A DNA stretch of 64,000 bases from Streptomyces sp. JB150 (GCF_011193355.1 NZ_CP049780.1:2718069-2782068), one strand, 5' to 3'; counted from the first letter of the stretch, positions 9,415 to 18,559 are shown. Made by a program: numbers and translations. Notes: generated from the letters alone by a model not told the origin.

Positions 9415-9956
9415 GCACGACCTTCACGTTCCGCCCCCTCGACCCGCTGAAGGACGCCGAGCTGCTGCACGCCTGGGTCACGCACCCCAAGGCCGCGTTC
9501 TGGATGATGCAGGACGCGAAACTGGAGGACATCGAGCGCGCGTACATGGAGATAGCCGCCGACGAGCACCACCACGCCCTGCTCGGCCTGAAGGACGGCG
9601 AACCCGCCTTCCTGATGGAGAAGTACGACCCCGCGCACCGCGAGCTGGTCGGCCTGTACGAGGCGCGGCCCGGCGATGTCGGCATGCACTTCCTGACCCC
9701 GCCGACCGACAAGCCGGTGCACGGCTTCACCCGGTCCGTCATCACCGCCGTCATGACGCACCTCTTCGAGGACCCGGCCACGCAGCGGGTCGTCGTGGAG
9801 CCGGACGTGCGCAACAAGGCCGTGCACGCCCTGAACGAGGCCGTCGGTTTCGTCCCGGAGCGCGAGATCCAGAAGCCGGAGAAGAAGGCGCTGCTCAGCT
9901 TCTGCACCCGCGAGCAGTTCCACGCCGCCATCGCCGCCGCGGAGGTGTCCGCGTGA
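9411..9956 (+). CDS. desC: Hydroxycadaverine acyltransferase
   Basis: 181 residues, GNAT-fold acyltransferase of the IucB/siderophore type. DesC transfers acetyl or succinyl groups from CoA to N-hydroxycadaverine, giving the hydroxamate monomers of desferrioxamines. The C-terminal stretch with [18 protein letters not shown] is the acyl-CoA-binding part of the fold. The start overlaps the desB stop as ATGA and the stop overlaps the desD start as GTGA, so the four des genes are translationally coupled. Confidence 0.93.
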   Translation: MSTTFTFRPLDPLKDAELLHAWVTHPKAAFWMMQDAKLEDIERAYMEIAADEHHHALLGLKDGEPAFLMEKYDPAHRELVGLYEARPGDVGMHFLTPPTDKPVHGFTRSVITAVMTHLFEDPATQRVVVEPDVRNKAVHALNEAVGFVPEREIQKPEKKALLSFCTREQFHAAIAAAEVSA

Positions 9957-11722
9957 GCCTCGCCGACGCCGTCGCCCACCTCTCCCCCGAGCGCTGGGAG
10001 CAGGCCAACCGCCTGCTCATCCGCAAGGCCCTCGCCGAGTTCGCCCACGAGCGGCTGATCACCCCCGAGCGGGACGGGGAGGAGTACGTCGTCCGCAGCG
10101 ACGACGGCCTGACCTCCTACCGCTTTTGTGCCGTGCGCCGCGCCCTCGACCACTGGCAGGTGGACGCCGCCTCCATCGCCCGCCACCGCGACGGGGCCGA
10201 ACTGCCGCTCGCCGCGCTGGACTTCTTCGTCGAGCTGAAGGGCGCCCTCGGCCTGAGCGACGAGATCCTGCCGGTCTACCTGGAGGAGATCTCCTCCACC
10301 CTCTCGGGCACCTGCTACAAGCTCACCAAGGAGCAGATCCCGTCGGCGGAGCTGGCGGGCGCCGGCTTCCAGGCGATCGAGACGGGGATGACCGAGGGCC
10401 ACCCCTGCTTCGTCGCCAACAACGGCCGCCTCGGCTTCGGCATCCACGAGTACCTGTCGTACGCCCCGGAGACCGCGAGCCCCGTGCGCCTGGTGTGGCT
10501 GGCCGCGCACCGCTCGCGCGCCGCCTTCACGGCCGGCGTCGGCATCGACTACGAGGACTTCTTCCGCCAGGAGCTGGGCGCGGAGACCGTCGAGCGCTTC
10601 CACGGCGTCCTGCGCGACAAGGGCCTGGACCCGGCCGACTACCTGCTCATCCCGGTCCACCCCTGGCAGTGGTGGAACAAGCTGACCGTCACCTTCGCCG
10701 CCGAGGTCGCCCGGCAGCACCTGGTGTGCCTGGGCGAGGGCGACGACGAGTACCTGGCCCAGCAGTCCATCCGGACCTTCTTCAACACCAGCCACCCCGA
10801 GAAGCACTATGTGAAGACGGCGCTGTCCGTCATCAACATGGGCTTCATGCGCGGCCTGTCCGCCGCCTACATGGAGGCCACCCCGGCGATCAACGACTGG
10901 CTGGCCCAGCTGATCGAGGGCGACCCGGTGCTGAAGTCCACGGGCCTGACGATCATCCGCGAGCGGGCGGCCGTCGGCTACCGGCACCTGGAGTACGAGA
11001 AGGCCACCGACCGCTACTCGCCGTACCGCAAGATGCTCGCCGCGCTGTGGCGGGAGAGCCCGGTGTCCTCGCTGCGGGACGGCGAGTCCCTGGCGACGAT
11101 GGCCTCCCTGCTGCACGTCGACCACGCGGGCGCCTCCTTCGCGGGCGCGCTGATCGCCCGCTCGGGCCTGGCCCCGACCGAGTGGCTGCGCCGCTACCTG
11201 CGGGCCTACTACACCCCGCTGCTGCACAGCTTCTACGCCTACGACCTGGTGTTCATGCCGCACGGCGAGAACGTGATCCTGGTGCTGAGGGACGGCGTGG
11301 TGGAGCGGGCGATCTACAAGGACATCGCCGAGGAGATCTGCGTCATGGACCCGGACGCGGTGCTGCCGCCGGAGGTCCAGCGGATCCGCGCCGAGGTCCC
11401 CGAGGACAAGAAGCTGCTGTCCATCTTCACGGACGTCTTCGACTGCTTCTTCCGCTTCCTCGCCGCGAACCTCGCCACCGAGGGGATCCTGGCGGAGGAC
11501 GACTTCTGGCGCACGGTCGCCGAGGTCACCCGCGAGTACCAGGAGGCGACGCCCGAACTCGCCGACAAGTTCGCGCAGTACGACATGTTCGCCCCCGAGT
11601 TCGCGCTGTCCTGCCTGAACCGGCTCCAGCTGCGCAACAACCGGCAGATGGTCGACCTCGCGGACCCGTCCGGCGCGCTCCAGCTCGTCGGCACGCTGAA
11701 GAACCCGATCGCCGGGTTCTGA
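9953..11722 (+). CDS. desD: NRPS-independent siderophore synthetase (IucA/IucC family)
   Basis: 589 residues, GTG start with GGAGG upstream. DesD is the ATP-dependent ligase that joins and macrocyclises hydroxamic acid monomers to desferrioxamine E or B. Family features include SGTCYKLTK near residue 120, the basic HPWQWWNK segment and KTALSVINMGFMRG, which line the ATP and acyl-adenylate site, and the C-terminal FhuF-like domain with HGENVILVL. It ends the operon; a strong inverted repeat follows at 11742-11776. Confidence 0.95.
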   Translation: MSLADAVAHLSPERWEQANRLLIRKALAEFAHERLITPERDGEEYVVRSDDGLTSYRFCAVRRALDHWQVDAASIARHRDGAELPLAALDFFVELKGALGLSDEILPVYLEEISSTLSGTCYKLTKEQIPSAELAGAGFQAIETGMTEGHPCFVANNGRLGFGIHEYLSYAPETASPVRLVWLAAHRSRAAFTAGVGIDYEDFFRQELGAETVERFHGVLRDKGLDPADYLLIPVHPWQWWNKLTVTFAAEVARQHLVCLGEGDDEYLAQQSIRTFFNTSHPEKHYVKTALSVINMGFMRGLSAAYMEATPAINDWLAQLIEGDPVLKSTGLTIIRERAAVGYRHLEYEKATDRYSPYRKMLAALWRESPVSSLRDGESLATMASLLHVDHAGASFAGALIARSGLAPTEWLRRYLRAYYTPLLHSFYAYDLVFMPHGENVILVLRDGVVERAIYKDIAEEICVMDPDAVLPPEVQRIRAEVPEDKKLLSIFTDVFDCFFRFLAANLATEGILAEDDFWRTVAEVTREYQEATPELADKFAQYDMFAPEFALSCLNRLQLRNNRQMVDLADPSGALQLVGTLKNPIAGF

Positions 11723-11741
11723 CCGGTCCCCCAAGTCAAGG

Positions 11742-11776
11742 CGGGCGCCCCGGAGTACGGTCCTCCGGGGCGCCCG
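11742..11776. terminator. Terminator between convergent desD and GH20 gene
   Basis: A 13-base perfect stem (CGGGCGCCCCGGA pairing with TCCGGGGCGCCCG) around a 9-base loop lies in the 75-base gap between two converging genes. It has no T-tract, as is usual in Streptomyces, and may serve both directions. Confidence 0.7.
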
Positions 11777-11797
11777 TCCGCGGTGTCCGCCCCGTAG

Positions 11798-13402
11798 CTA
11801 TGCCGCGGGCCAGTCGACCTGCGGAGACCTGTGGTAGCCGATGCCGAGCGCGTCCCAGCGCGGCGCCTGCGCCGCGAGCCGTGTCCGGTAGTCCTCCCAG
11901 TCGTGGGTGGCGGCCGGCGACCAGCCCAGCTCGGCGACGCCGGGCAGCCGGGGGAAGGCCATGTGGTCGATGTGTGCGGAGTTCTCGATCGTCTCCGTCC
12001 ACAGCGGCGCCTCGACACCCCGGACGGCGTCCTGCGGCACGCCCGGCAGGTAGCTGCCCGGGTCCCAGTCGTAGGACCGCTTCACCTCGACGTATCCGGC
12101 CCAGGACAGGCCGAGCGGGGTGGTGCGGTCGTACTTCATGTCCAGGTAGACCCGGTCGGCGGGCGACAGGATGATCCCGGTGCCGCTCCGCGCCGCCTTC
12201 GCCACCTCGGCCTTCTCCTCGTCGCTGGTGCGGTCCAGGCCCCAGTACTGGGCGAGCGCGCCCCGGGCCGGACTCGCGCCGGTCAGCTGGTGCCAGCCGA
12301 CGACGGTCTTGCCGTACCGCGCGACGACCGGCTGCACCCGCTCCATGAAGCGCGCGTAGTCGGCGTGGCTGGTGGAATGCGCCTCGTCACCGCCGATGTG
12401 CAGGTACCGGCCGGGGGTGAGGGCGGCCAGCTCCCGGATCACGTCGTCCACGAAGTCGTACGTCACCTCCTTGGGCACGCACAGCGAGCTGAAGCCCACG
12501 GCGGTGCCGGTGTAGAGCGGGGGCGCAACGCCGTCGCAGTTCAGCTCGGCGTACGAGGCGAGGGCCGCGTGGGTGTGGCCGGGCATGTCGATCTCCGGTA
12601 CGACCTCCAGATGGCGGGCGGCGGCGTAGCGCACGATCTCCCGGTACTGCTCCTTGGTGTAGTGGCCGCCGGGTCCGCCGCCGACCTCGGTGGAGCCGCC
12701 GTACTCGGCGAGGCGCGGCCAGGAGTCGACGGCGATGCGCCAGCCCTGGTCGTCGCTGAGGTGCAGGTGCAGCTTGTTGAACTTGTACAGCGCCAGCCGG
12801 TCGACGTACCGCTTGACTTCGTCGACGGTGAAGAAGTGGCGGGCTACGTCGAGCATGGCGCCGCGCCAGGGGTAGCGCGGGGTGTCGCGGATGGTGCCGC
12901 CCGCGACCGGCCAGGGGCCGGGCTGGACGGTGTCCTCCTCGACGGCGGCGGGCAGCAGCTGGCGCAGGGTCTGCACGCCGTGGAAGAGCCCGGCGGGCCG
13001 GGCGGCGGTGAGGGTGATGCCGGCGGGTCCGCTGTCGAGGCGGTATCCCTCGGCGCCGTAGGGGCCGTCGTGGGCGAGGCGCAGCCGGATGCCGCCGGCG
13101 CCGTGGCGGGTGACGGGCAGCGGGTAGCCGGTGGCGGGCCGCAGCAGGTCCGCGAGGTACTCGCCGGCCGCGCGGGCCGCAGGGGAGTCGCCGACACGGA
13201 TGCCGGTGGTGCCGGTGATGCGGTACGGGGGTCCGGCCTCGGTGACCGAGGCGGGGGCCGGGATCACCTGGGCGAGCGGCCTGGGCTCGACCGGTGCGGG
13301 CGCCGGGGCCGCGCCGGAGGTGAAGAGGCCGGTCGCCGCGACCAGGAGCAGGGAACCGAGAAGGTGCAGGGAACCGGGAAGGTGCAGTCTGTGCCGTCTC
13401 AC
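11798..13402 (-). CDS. Secreted beta-N-acetylhexosaminidase (GH20)
   Basis: 534 residues from GTG 13402; AAGGGAG sits 6 bases before it and the next residues (VRRHRLHLPG, hydrophobic core, ASGAAPAPA-like end) form a signal peptide. The N-terminal GH20b domain is followed by the catalytic barrel. HIGGDEAH contains the Asp339-Glu340 pair of substrate-assisted GH20 catalysis, and the C-terminal aromatic GVEAPLWTET segment lines the subsite. The enzyme removes terminal GlcNAc (or GalNAc), for example from chitobiose, outside the cell. A DasR-like site lies just upstream. It diverges from the DUF4429 gene with 94 bases between start codons. Confidence 0.92.
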   Translation of the reverse strand: MRRHRLHLPGSLHLLGSLLLVAATGLFTSGAAPAPAPVEPRPLAQVIPAPASVTEAGPPYRITGTTGIRVGDSPAARAAGEYLADLLRPATGYPLPVTRHGAGGIRLRLAHDGPYGAEGYRLDSGPAGITLTAARPAGLFHGVQTLRQLLPAAVEEDTVQPGPWPVAGGTIRDTPRYPWRGAMLDVARHFFTVDEVKRYVDRLALYKFNKLHLHLSDDQGWRIAVDSWPRLAEYGGSTEVGGGPGGHYTKEQYREIVRYAAARHLEVVPEIDMPGHTHAALASYAELNCDGVAPPLYTGTAVGFSSLCVPKEVTYDFVDDVIRELAALTPGRYLHIGGDEAHSTSHADYARFMERVQPVVARYGKTVVGWHQLTGASPARGALAQYWGLDRTSDEEKAEVAKAARSGTGIILSPADRVYLDMKYDRTTPLGLSWAGYVEVKRSYDWDPGSYLPGVPQDAVRGVEAPLWTETIENSAHIDHMAFPRLPGVAELGWSPAATHDWEDYRTRLAAQAPRWDALGIGYHRSPQVDWPAA

Positions 13403-13421
13403 ACGCGCTCCCTTCGTCGGA

Positions 13422-13437
13422 ATGGGTATAGACCACT
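13422..13437. promoter_or_regulatory. DasR-like operator (dre) upstream of the GH20 gene
   Basis: ATGGGTATAGACCACT matches 12 of 16 bases of the DasR-responsive element ACTGGTCTAGACCAGT, including the GGT.TAGACCA core. It lies 20-35 bases upstream of the GH20 start. DasR represses chitin/GlcNAc genes in Streptomyces, which suits a hexosaminidase. Binding is inferred from sequence only. Confidence 0.55.
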
Positions 13438-13496
13438 CTCCCGCAGGCCCGTCTCCGGCAGAACCCTCCGGGCGGAACCGGTGAAACAATCCCCCC

Positions 13497-14390
13497 ATGG
13501 CGGAAATCCTTCAGAAGGACGGGACTTGGGTCTTCGACGGCGACGCCCTGCGGCTGACTCCCGGGCGGGACAAGAACGTCGGCCTGCTGCGCCGGACCCT
13601 CGGTGAACTCGTCGTCCCGCTCCGCGCCCTGGCGGGCATCTCCTTCGAGCAGGGCCGGAAGTCGGGACGGCTGCGGCTGCGGCTGCGCGACGGCGCCGAC
13701 CCCCTGCTGCAGGCGACGGGCGGCCGTCTGGCCGAGCCTCACGACCCCTATCAGCTGGTCGTCGAGCCGGACCGGTACGGCGTGGCCGAGTACTTCGCCG
13801 AGGAGGTGCGCAACGCCCTGCTGCTGGACCAGGTGCCGGCCGGCCCGGTCACCGGGTATCTGCTGCCGGGCCCGGCCGTGCCGCTGTCCGCCGCCGCCGG
13901 GGACGGCACGGCGAGCTTCGACGGCGAGCGGGTCCGGCTGGAGTGGAACTGGAAGACGGAGGACGCGAAGGCCGCCGCCGGCACCCGGGTGCTGCCGGTC
14001 GAGGACATCCTGGCCGTGGAGTGGCAGCCGGCGGCCGGGCTGGAGAACGGCTACCTGCGCTTCACCGTGCGCAACGCCCCCACCAAGCAGCCGCCCAAGT
14101 ACGACCCGAACGCGGTCGAGCTGTGGGGCTTCAAGAAGGACCCGCTGATGGCCCTGGTCGCGGCGGCCGTCCAGGCCCGCCTGCCGCACCCGTCGGCGCC
14201 CGCCGCCCTGTCCGCGCCCGAGTCCGCCGACGTCGCCGCGCTCCCCGGCCCGCGGCCCGTCCCGGCCGAGGACGACCACGACGCCCTGCTGCGCCGCCTG
14301 CGCGAACTGGGCGAGCTGCACCGCTCCGGGGTGCTCACGGACGACGAGTTCACGATGGCCAAGCAGGCGGTGCTCAAGCGCATGCAGTGA
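13497..14390 (+). CDS. DUF4429 protein with C-terminal SHOCT domain
   Basis: 297 residues. Two repeated beta-rich DUF4429 modules can be seen, roughly residues 1-115 and 120-225. Each begins with a GDG.../FDG(D/E) phrase and contains a basic, PH-domain-like strand pattern. After a Pro/Ala linker, residues about 262-297 (ALLRRLRELGELHRSGVLTD and on) form a short SHOCT helix pair, an oligomerisation motif. The function of this actinobacterial family is not known. No Shine-Dalgarno sequence is visible before the ATG, so the mRNA may be leaderless. The next small gene follows after about 95 bases. Confidence 0.85.
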   Translation: MAEILQKDGTWVFDGDALRLTPGRDKNVGLLRRTLGELVVPLRALAGISFEQGRKSGRLRLRLRDGADPLLQATGGRLAEPHDPYQLVVEPDRYGVAEYFAEEVRNALLLDQVPAGPVTGYLLPGPAVPLSAAAGDGTASFDGERVRLEWNWKTEDAKAAAGTRVLPVEDILAVEWQPAAGLENGYLRFTVRNAPTKQPPKYDPNAVELWGFKKDPLMALVAAAVQARLPHPSAPAALSAPESADVAALPGPRPVPAEDDHDALLRRLRELGELHRSGVLTDDEFTMAKQAVLKRMQ

Positions 14391-14486
14391 GCCGCACCAC
14401 AGGCGCCACCGCACCCACCCCTGAGCCCTGCCCGGAATCGGGCAGGATTCTTGCAAAACCCCTCCCCTTACTCCAGGATCTACCGG

Positions 14487-14744
14487 GTGCACGACGAACT
14501 GGTTGATCATCTGACGCGGTCCACGCCCCTCAGCCGGGGCGAGGCGCTGCGCGTGGTCCAGGACGTGCTCGCCTTCTTCGACGAGACGACCGAGGAGTAC
14601 GTCCGTCGCCGCCACCGCGAGCTCCAGGCCCAGGGCCTGGTCAACGCGACGATCTTCGAGCGGATCGGGGCGGACCTCAAATACCGCGCGGTAGCCCCGC
14701 CGGAGCTGACGCTCAGGCAGCTGCGGCGGATCGTCTACGGCTAG
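14487..14744 (+). CDS. Conserved small protein of unknown function
   Basis: 85 residues from GTG 14487 (CAGGA 8 bases upstream); an in-frame TTG at 14451 would give 97. The protein is charged and helical, with VVQDVLAFFDETTEEYVRRR and a C-terminal LRQLRRIVYG, and lacks signal or membrane segments. It ends 22 bases before glmS and is probably cotranscribed with it. I recognise it only as a conserved streptomycete protein; no function can be assigned. Confidence 0.7.
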   Translation: MHDELVDHLTRSTPLSRGEALRVVQDVLAFFDETTEEYVRRRHRELQAQGLVNATIFERIGADLKYRAVAPPELTLRQLRRIVYG

Positions 14745-14766
14745 AAACGGCTAGGAATACCCATAT

Positions 14767-16584
14767 ATGTGCGGAATCGTCGGATACATCGGCAAGCGGG
14801 ACGTGGCACCCCTGCTCCTCGAAGGCCTCCAGCGCCTGGAGTACCGGGGCTATGACTCGGCCGGCATCGTCGTGACCTCCCCCAAGGCCGCCGGCCTGAA
14901 GATGGTCAAGGCCAAGGGCCGCGTACGCGACCTGGAGGCCAAGGTCCCGGCCCGCTTCAAGGGCACCACGGGCATCGCCCACACCCGCTGGGCCACCCAC
15001 GGCGCCCCCTCCGACGTGAACGCCCACCCGCACCTGGACGCCGGGGGCAAGGTCGCCGTCGTCCACAACGGCATCATCGACAACGCCTCCGACCTGCGCC
15101 GCAAGCTGGAGGCGGACGGCGTCGAGTTCCTCTCCGAGACCGACACCGAGGTCCTCGTCCACCTGATCGCCCGCTCGCAGGCCGAGAAGCTGGAGGACAA
15201 GGTCCGCGAGACCCTGCGCCTCATCGAGGGCACCTACGGCATCGCCGTCCTGCACGCCGACTTCCCGGACCGCATCGTCGTCGCCCGCAACGGCTCGCCG
15301 GTCGTCCTCGGCATCGGCGAGAAGGAGATGTTCGTCGCCTCGGACATCGCCGCCCTGGTCACCCACACGCGGCAGATAGTGACCCTGGACGACGGCGAGA
15401 TGGCCACGCTGAAGGCCGACGACTTCCGTACGTACACCACGGAGGGCACCCGGACCACGGCCGAGCCGACCACCGTGGAGTGGGAGGCCGCCTCCTACGA
15501 CATGGGCGGCCACGACACCTACATGCACAAGGAGATCCACGAGCAGGCCGAGGCCGTGGACCGCGTGCTGCGCGGCCGGATCGACGACCGCTTCTCCACC
15601 GTGCACCTCGGCGGCCTCAACCTGGACGCCCGCGAGGCCCGCCGGATCCGCCGGGTGAAGATCCTCGGCTGCGGCACCTCGTACCACGCGGGCATGATCG
15701 GCGCCCAGATGATCGAGGAGCTGGCCCGCATCCCCGCGGACGCCGAGCCGGCCTCCGAGTTCCGCTACCGCAACGCGGTCGTCGACCCGGACACCCTGTA
15801 CATCGCCGTCTCCCAGTCCGGTGAGACGTACGACGTCCTCGCCGCCGTCCAGGAGCTGAAGCGCAAGGGCGCCCGGGTGCTGGGCATCGTGAACGTGGTG
15901 GGCTCCGCCATCGCCCGCGAGGCCGACGGCGGCATCTACGTGCACGCGGGCCCCGAGGTCTGCGTGGTCTCCACCAAGTGCTTCACCAACACCTGCGTCG
16001 CCTTCGCCCTGCTCGCCCTGCACCTCGGCCGCACCCGCGACCTCTCCGTGCGCGACGGCAAGCGGATCATCGAGGGCCTGCGCAAGCTGCCCGGCCAGAT
16101 CGCCGAGATCATGCAGCAGGAGGCGGAGATCGAGAAGCTGGCCAAGGCCTACGCCGACGCCCGCTCGATGCTCTTCATCGGCCGCGTCCGGGGCTACCCG
16201 GTCGCCCGCGAGGCCTCCCTGAAGCTCAAGGAGGTCTCCTACATCCACGCCGAGGCCTACCCGGCCTCCGAGCTGAAGCACGGCCCGCTGGCCCTGATCG
16301 AGCCGGCCCTCCCCACGGTCGCGATCGTCCCCGACGACGACCTGCTGGAGAAGAACCGCGCCGCCATGGAGGAGATCAAGGCACGCAGCGGCAAGATCCT
16401 CGCGGTCGCCCACCAGGAGCAGGAGAAGGCCGACCAGACCATCATCGTCCCCAAGAACGAGGACGAACTCGACCCGATCCTCATGGGCATCCCCCTCCAA
16501 CTCCTCGCCTACCACACGGCCTTGTCCCTGGGCCGCGACATCGACAAGCCGAGGAACCTGGCCAAGTCGGTGACGGTGGAGTAG
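14767..16584 (+). CDS. glmS: Glutamine-fructose-6-phosphate aminotransferase (isomerizing)
   Basis: 605 residues, full length. It makes glucosamine-6-phosphate from fructose-6-phosphate and glutamine, the entry to UDP-GlcNAc and peptidoglycan. Met is followed at once by CGIVGYIG, so Cys becomes the N-terminal nucleophile after Met removal. The Ntn glutaminase domain covers about residues 1-225. Two SIS sugar-isomerase domains follow (GCGTSYHAG, SQSGETYDVL, VSTKCFTNT, LKHGPLALIE) and the C-terminus LAKSVTVE is the family tail that closes over the sugar site. Streptomycetes often carry a second glmS; this copy lies beside aminosugar-related genes. Confidence 0.95.
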   Translation: MCGIVGYIGKRDVAPLLLEGLQRLEYRGYDSAGIVVTSPKAAGLKMVKAKGRVRDLEAKVPARFKGTTGIAHTRWATHGAPSDVNAHPHLDAGGKVAVVHNGIIDNASDLRRKLEADGVEFLSETDTEVLVHLIARSQAEKLEDKVRETLRLIEGTYGIAVLHADFPDRIVVARNGSPVVLGIGEKEMFVASDIAALVTHTRQIVTLDDGEMATLKADDFRTYTTEGTRTTAEPTTVEWEAASYDMGGHDTYMHKEIHEQAEAVDRVLRGRIDDRFSTVHLGGLNLDAREARRIRRVKILGCGTSYHAGMIGAQMIEELARIPADAEPASEFRYRNAVVDPDTLYIAVSQSGETYDVLAAVQELKRKGARVLGIVNVVGSAIAREADGGIYVHAGPEVCVVSTKCFTNTCVAFALLALHLGRTRDLSVRDGKRIIEGLRKLPGQIAEIMQQEAEIEKLAKAYADARSMLFIGRVRGYPVAREASLKLKEVSYIHAEAYPASELKHGPLALIEPALPTVAIVPDDDLLEKNRAAMEEIKARSGKILAVAHQEQEKADQTIIVPKNEDELDPILMGIPLQLLAYHTALSLGRDIDKPRNLAKSVTVE

Positions 16585-16591
16585 AGCGCCC

Positions 16592-16651
16592 TCCAGGGGC
16601 GCGGGGCTGTACCGATATGCGGCTCCGCCGCGCGGGCGCGACCAGCCCCCA
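16592..16651. repeat. Interspersed Streptomyces intergenic repeat, copy 2 (inverted)
   Basis: AGGGGCGCGGGG...CGCGACCAGCC just after glmS is the inverted, diverged form of the element at 5610-5672: the terminal parts match while the middle differs. It lies between the glmS stop and the strong terminator at 16679. Confidence 0.5.
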
Positions 16652-16678
16652 CCGCTCCGCAGCGGCCCACGCACGACA

Positions 16679-16716
16679 ACGGACCCCCCGTGTCGCCCCA
16701 GACACGGGGGGTCCGT
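16679..16716. terminator. Strong terminator downstream of glmS
   Basis: A perfect 16-base inverted repeat (ACGGACCCCCCGTGTC and its complement) encloses a 6-base loop, about 95 bases after the glmS stop. It probably ends the glmS transcript and may also stop leftward transcription from the universal stress gene side. Confidence 0.85.
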
Positions 16717-16769
16717 TCCCTGCGCGCCGGGGCACCGACACCCCGGCCGGCGCGGCCGGCCGGCAGCCG

Positions 16770-16865
16770 TCACACTCCGGCCCGCCGCACGCCGAGGCAG
16801 CCCCGTCGAAGAGCGAGTCGGCCGGCGAGGGTGGTGGTGCTCCCCGCGGAGACGTCGTCGCCCAC
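16770..16865 (-). CDS. Possible 31-residue small protein
   Basis: A short frame in the 430-base gap between glmS and the universal stress gene begins at GTG 16865, with GAAGGGAG ideally placed 6 bases upstream, and ends at TGA 16770. The first half of the codons have the strong G/C third-position bias of real genes (VGDDVSAGSTTTLAGRL), the second half less so. No homologue is known to me. Apart from this frame, the repeat and the terminator, I see nothing else in the gap. Confidence 0.3.
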   Translation of the reverse strand: MGDDVSAGSTTTLAGRLALRRGCLGVRRAGV

Positions 16866-17015
16866 GGCGGGCTCCCTTCGCGCATGTGCGGTGGTGCGGT
16901 GACCGGTATATGCCCTTCACAAGAGCACAAACACATCCACGAGTAAGCGAATTCTTCCGGCGCACCAAGGGAGTTGGGATTTCCCGTGCTCATCTCGCCC
17001 GGGACGAAGGGGGAG

Positions 17016-17543
17016 TTACGGGATCACGACGACGGGGCGCTTCGCCCGCTTGGCCAGCCGTCCGGCGACCGAGCCGAAGATCCGGCCGACGATGCCGTGC
17101 GTGGAGCCGACGACGATCGCGTCCGCCTCGTACTCCCGCCCGACTTCTTCCAGTTCGTGACAGATGTCGCCGCCGCGCTCGACCAGGATCCAGGGCACCT
17201 CGGCGAGATAGTCCGCGCAGGCCAGCTCCAGACCCAGCACCTCGGTGCGGTGGTCGGGGACATCGACGAAGACGGGCGGCTCGCAGCCCGCCCACACCGT
17301 GGTCGGCAGCCGGTTGGCCACATGGACGATGATCAGGCCGGACCGGGAACGCTGGGCCATGCCGATCGCGTACGCCAGGGCGCGCTCACTGGACGTGGAG
17401 CCGTCGAAGCCGACGACGACGCCGTGCTTGAAGGCGGGGTCGCACGCGTGGCGCGCCTCTTCCGCCGCCAGGGGCTCGGCCGCCGTGGGATCGGCGACGG
17501 GCCGCTTGCGGTCCGCGGGTTCGAAGAATTCGTGACCGGCCAT
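17016..17543 (-). CDS. Universal stress protein (UspA family)
   Basis: 175 residues. A single Usp domain follows about 35 N-terminal extra residues: GVVVGFDGSTSSERAL is strand 1 with the conserved Asp, and VVGSTHGIVGRIFGSVAGRL is the G-2x-G-9x-G(S/T) nucleotide-binding loop ending in RPVVVIP. It probably binds ATP in the cytoplasm. The gene stands alone. The Shine-Dalgarno match is weak. Such proteins commonly respond to hypoxia or stationary phase in actinobacteria, but no site here proves that. Confidence 0.88.
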   Translation of the reverse strand: MAGHEFFEPADRKRPVADPTAAEPLAAEEARHACDPAFKHGVVVGFDGSTSSERALAYAIGMAQRSRSGLIIVHVANRLPTTVWAGCEPPVFVDVPDHRTEVLGLELACADYLAEVPWILVERGGDICHELEEVGREYEADAIVVGSTHGIVGRIFGSVAGRLAKRAKRPVVVIP

Positions 17544-17872
17544 GGCTGTCTCGGCGTTGTGATCCTTTATGGGTGGGACGACACACTGGGCGACGGCAAT
17601 GTGCGGCGGAGCTGTGTCCGGGAATCATCTTCCCAACCCCATACCCCCAAGGGTACGGCGGCACGCCTCCTTAGCCCAGATCCCGCGCACCGTCCGTGGG
17701 CGGTTCACCGGAGCATGCACGAGGGTGCGCCCGTAACGCAATGGTTGCTGCCCCGTACAGGCGGTTTGCGCGAGATTCAGGCCACGGCCAGGTGACCGGC
17801 CGGCCAACCGGCCGTTGATCACCGTGAACCATCCCCGCGCACCGTCCGGGGAGCGGCAAGGGAGCACACCAC
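17544..17872. other. Intergenic region between divergent universal stress and small membrane genes
   Basis: These 329 bases separate divergently transcribed genes and must hold both promoters. A 15-base direct repeat CCCGCGCACCGTCCG occurs at about 17685 and 17838. A short GC hairpin (ACCGGCCGGCCAACCGGCCG) precedes the small membrane gene. I see no convincing -10/-35 pair or RNA gene. Confidence 0.5.
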
Positions 17873-18175
17873 ATGTCCTCACAGTCCGGGCCGGACAGCG
17901 TGACCGACGTCGTCCGCTGGGCGGTGTTCAGCTGTGCCCTCGTCCCGGTGGTGCTCCTCTGGTACGGCACGTCGCTCGCCGGCGCGGCGGGCACCGCGCT
18001 CGGTCTCGCCGCCGTCACCGCCGCCTGCCGGCTGCTGTTGCGCCACGCGGAGCGGCGCGCGGCCCGGCCACTCACGGAGGACCCCGCTCCGCACCGCGGC
18101 CGGCACCACCGGACGGGCGCCGGGGCGCACCGCGGCGGACGGCCCGGCGGGCGCGGAAATACACCGGGCGGCTGA
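17873..18175 (+). CDS. Small membrane protein of unknown function
   Basis: 100 residues with AAGGGAG 9 bases before the ATG. Two hydrophobic segments, about residues 14-31 (VVRWAVFSCALVPVVLLWYG) and 34-54, indicate an inner-membrane hairpin. The C-terminal 40 residues are Arg/Gly/His-rich and probably cytoplasmic. It lies upstream of adpA in the same direction but is separated by a long leader region. No known domain is recognised. Confidence 0.7.
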   Translation: MSSQSGPDSVTDVVRWAVFSCALVPVVLLWYGTSLAGAAGTALGLAAVTAACRLLLRHAERRAARPLTEDPAPHRGRHHRTGAGAHRGGRPGGRGNTPGG

Positions 18176-18559
18176 CCGGTTTCCGCGCACGCGCCCGTAT
18201 CTTTTCAGCCAACTTCTGGATGTCGTGCATCCCCCGTCCCGAGCACCCCCCACGCCCCGTTTGACCTGCACGGAAAGGGTCTCCGGTGCCGCGCGCACCC
18301 TACGCGCTTTGGCCACTGCGACGAGGCGCACTTCCCTGCACGGCCCGCGAGTGCAACGCTTCGTGATCGAATGCTTTACGCCAAGTTGCCAAGTCGACAA
18401 TGTGCCTGGTGCCGAACTGGCCACCCCGGCACGGCGTGACGCAGTAGATTCGATTTCGATCTTGACTGTCTTACGGCGGGGGACTCGTGCAGGACCGAGG
18501 GGAAACGTGCAGGAGCGACACAACCGAGGAGCCGCGACCACCGAGGGGGGCTTAGCAGG
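18176..18559. promoter_or_regulatory. Long upstream region of adpA
   Basis: 384 bases without a convincing gene precede adpA. A TAGATT hexamer at 18445-18450 could be a -10 element about 110 bases before the start codon, implying a long 5' leader. adpA promoters in other streptomycetes are bound by gamma-butyrolactone receptors and by AdpA itself; I could not identify those sites with confidence here. Confidence 0.45.

Noticed and set aside
9341..11734. 797-residue minus-strand frame across desC-desD
   Set aside because: Fully antisense to genes with clear motifs; an artefact of GC-rich third positions.
16886..17795. Two plus-strand frames over the universal stress gene
   Set aside because: Antisense to the Usp domain; no ribosome site or protein-like composition.
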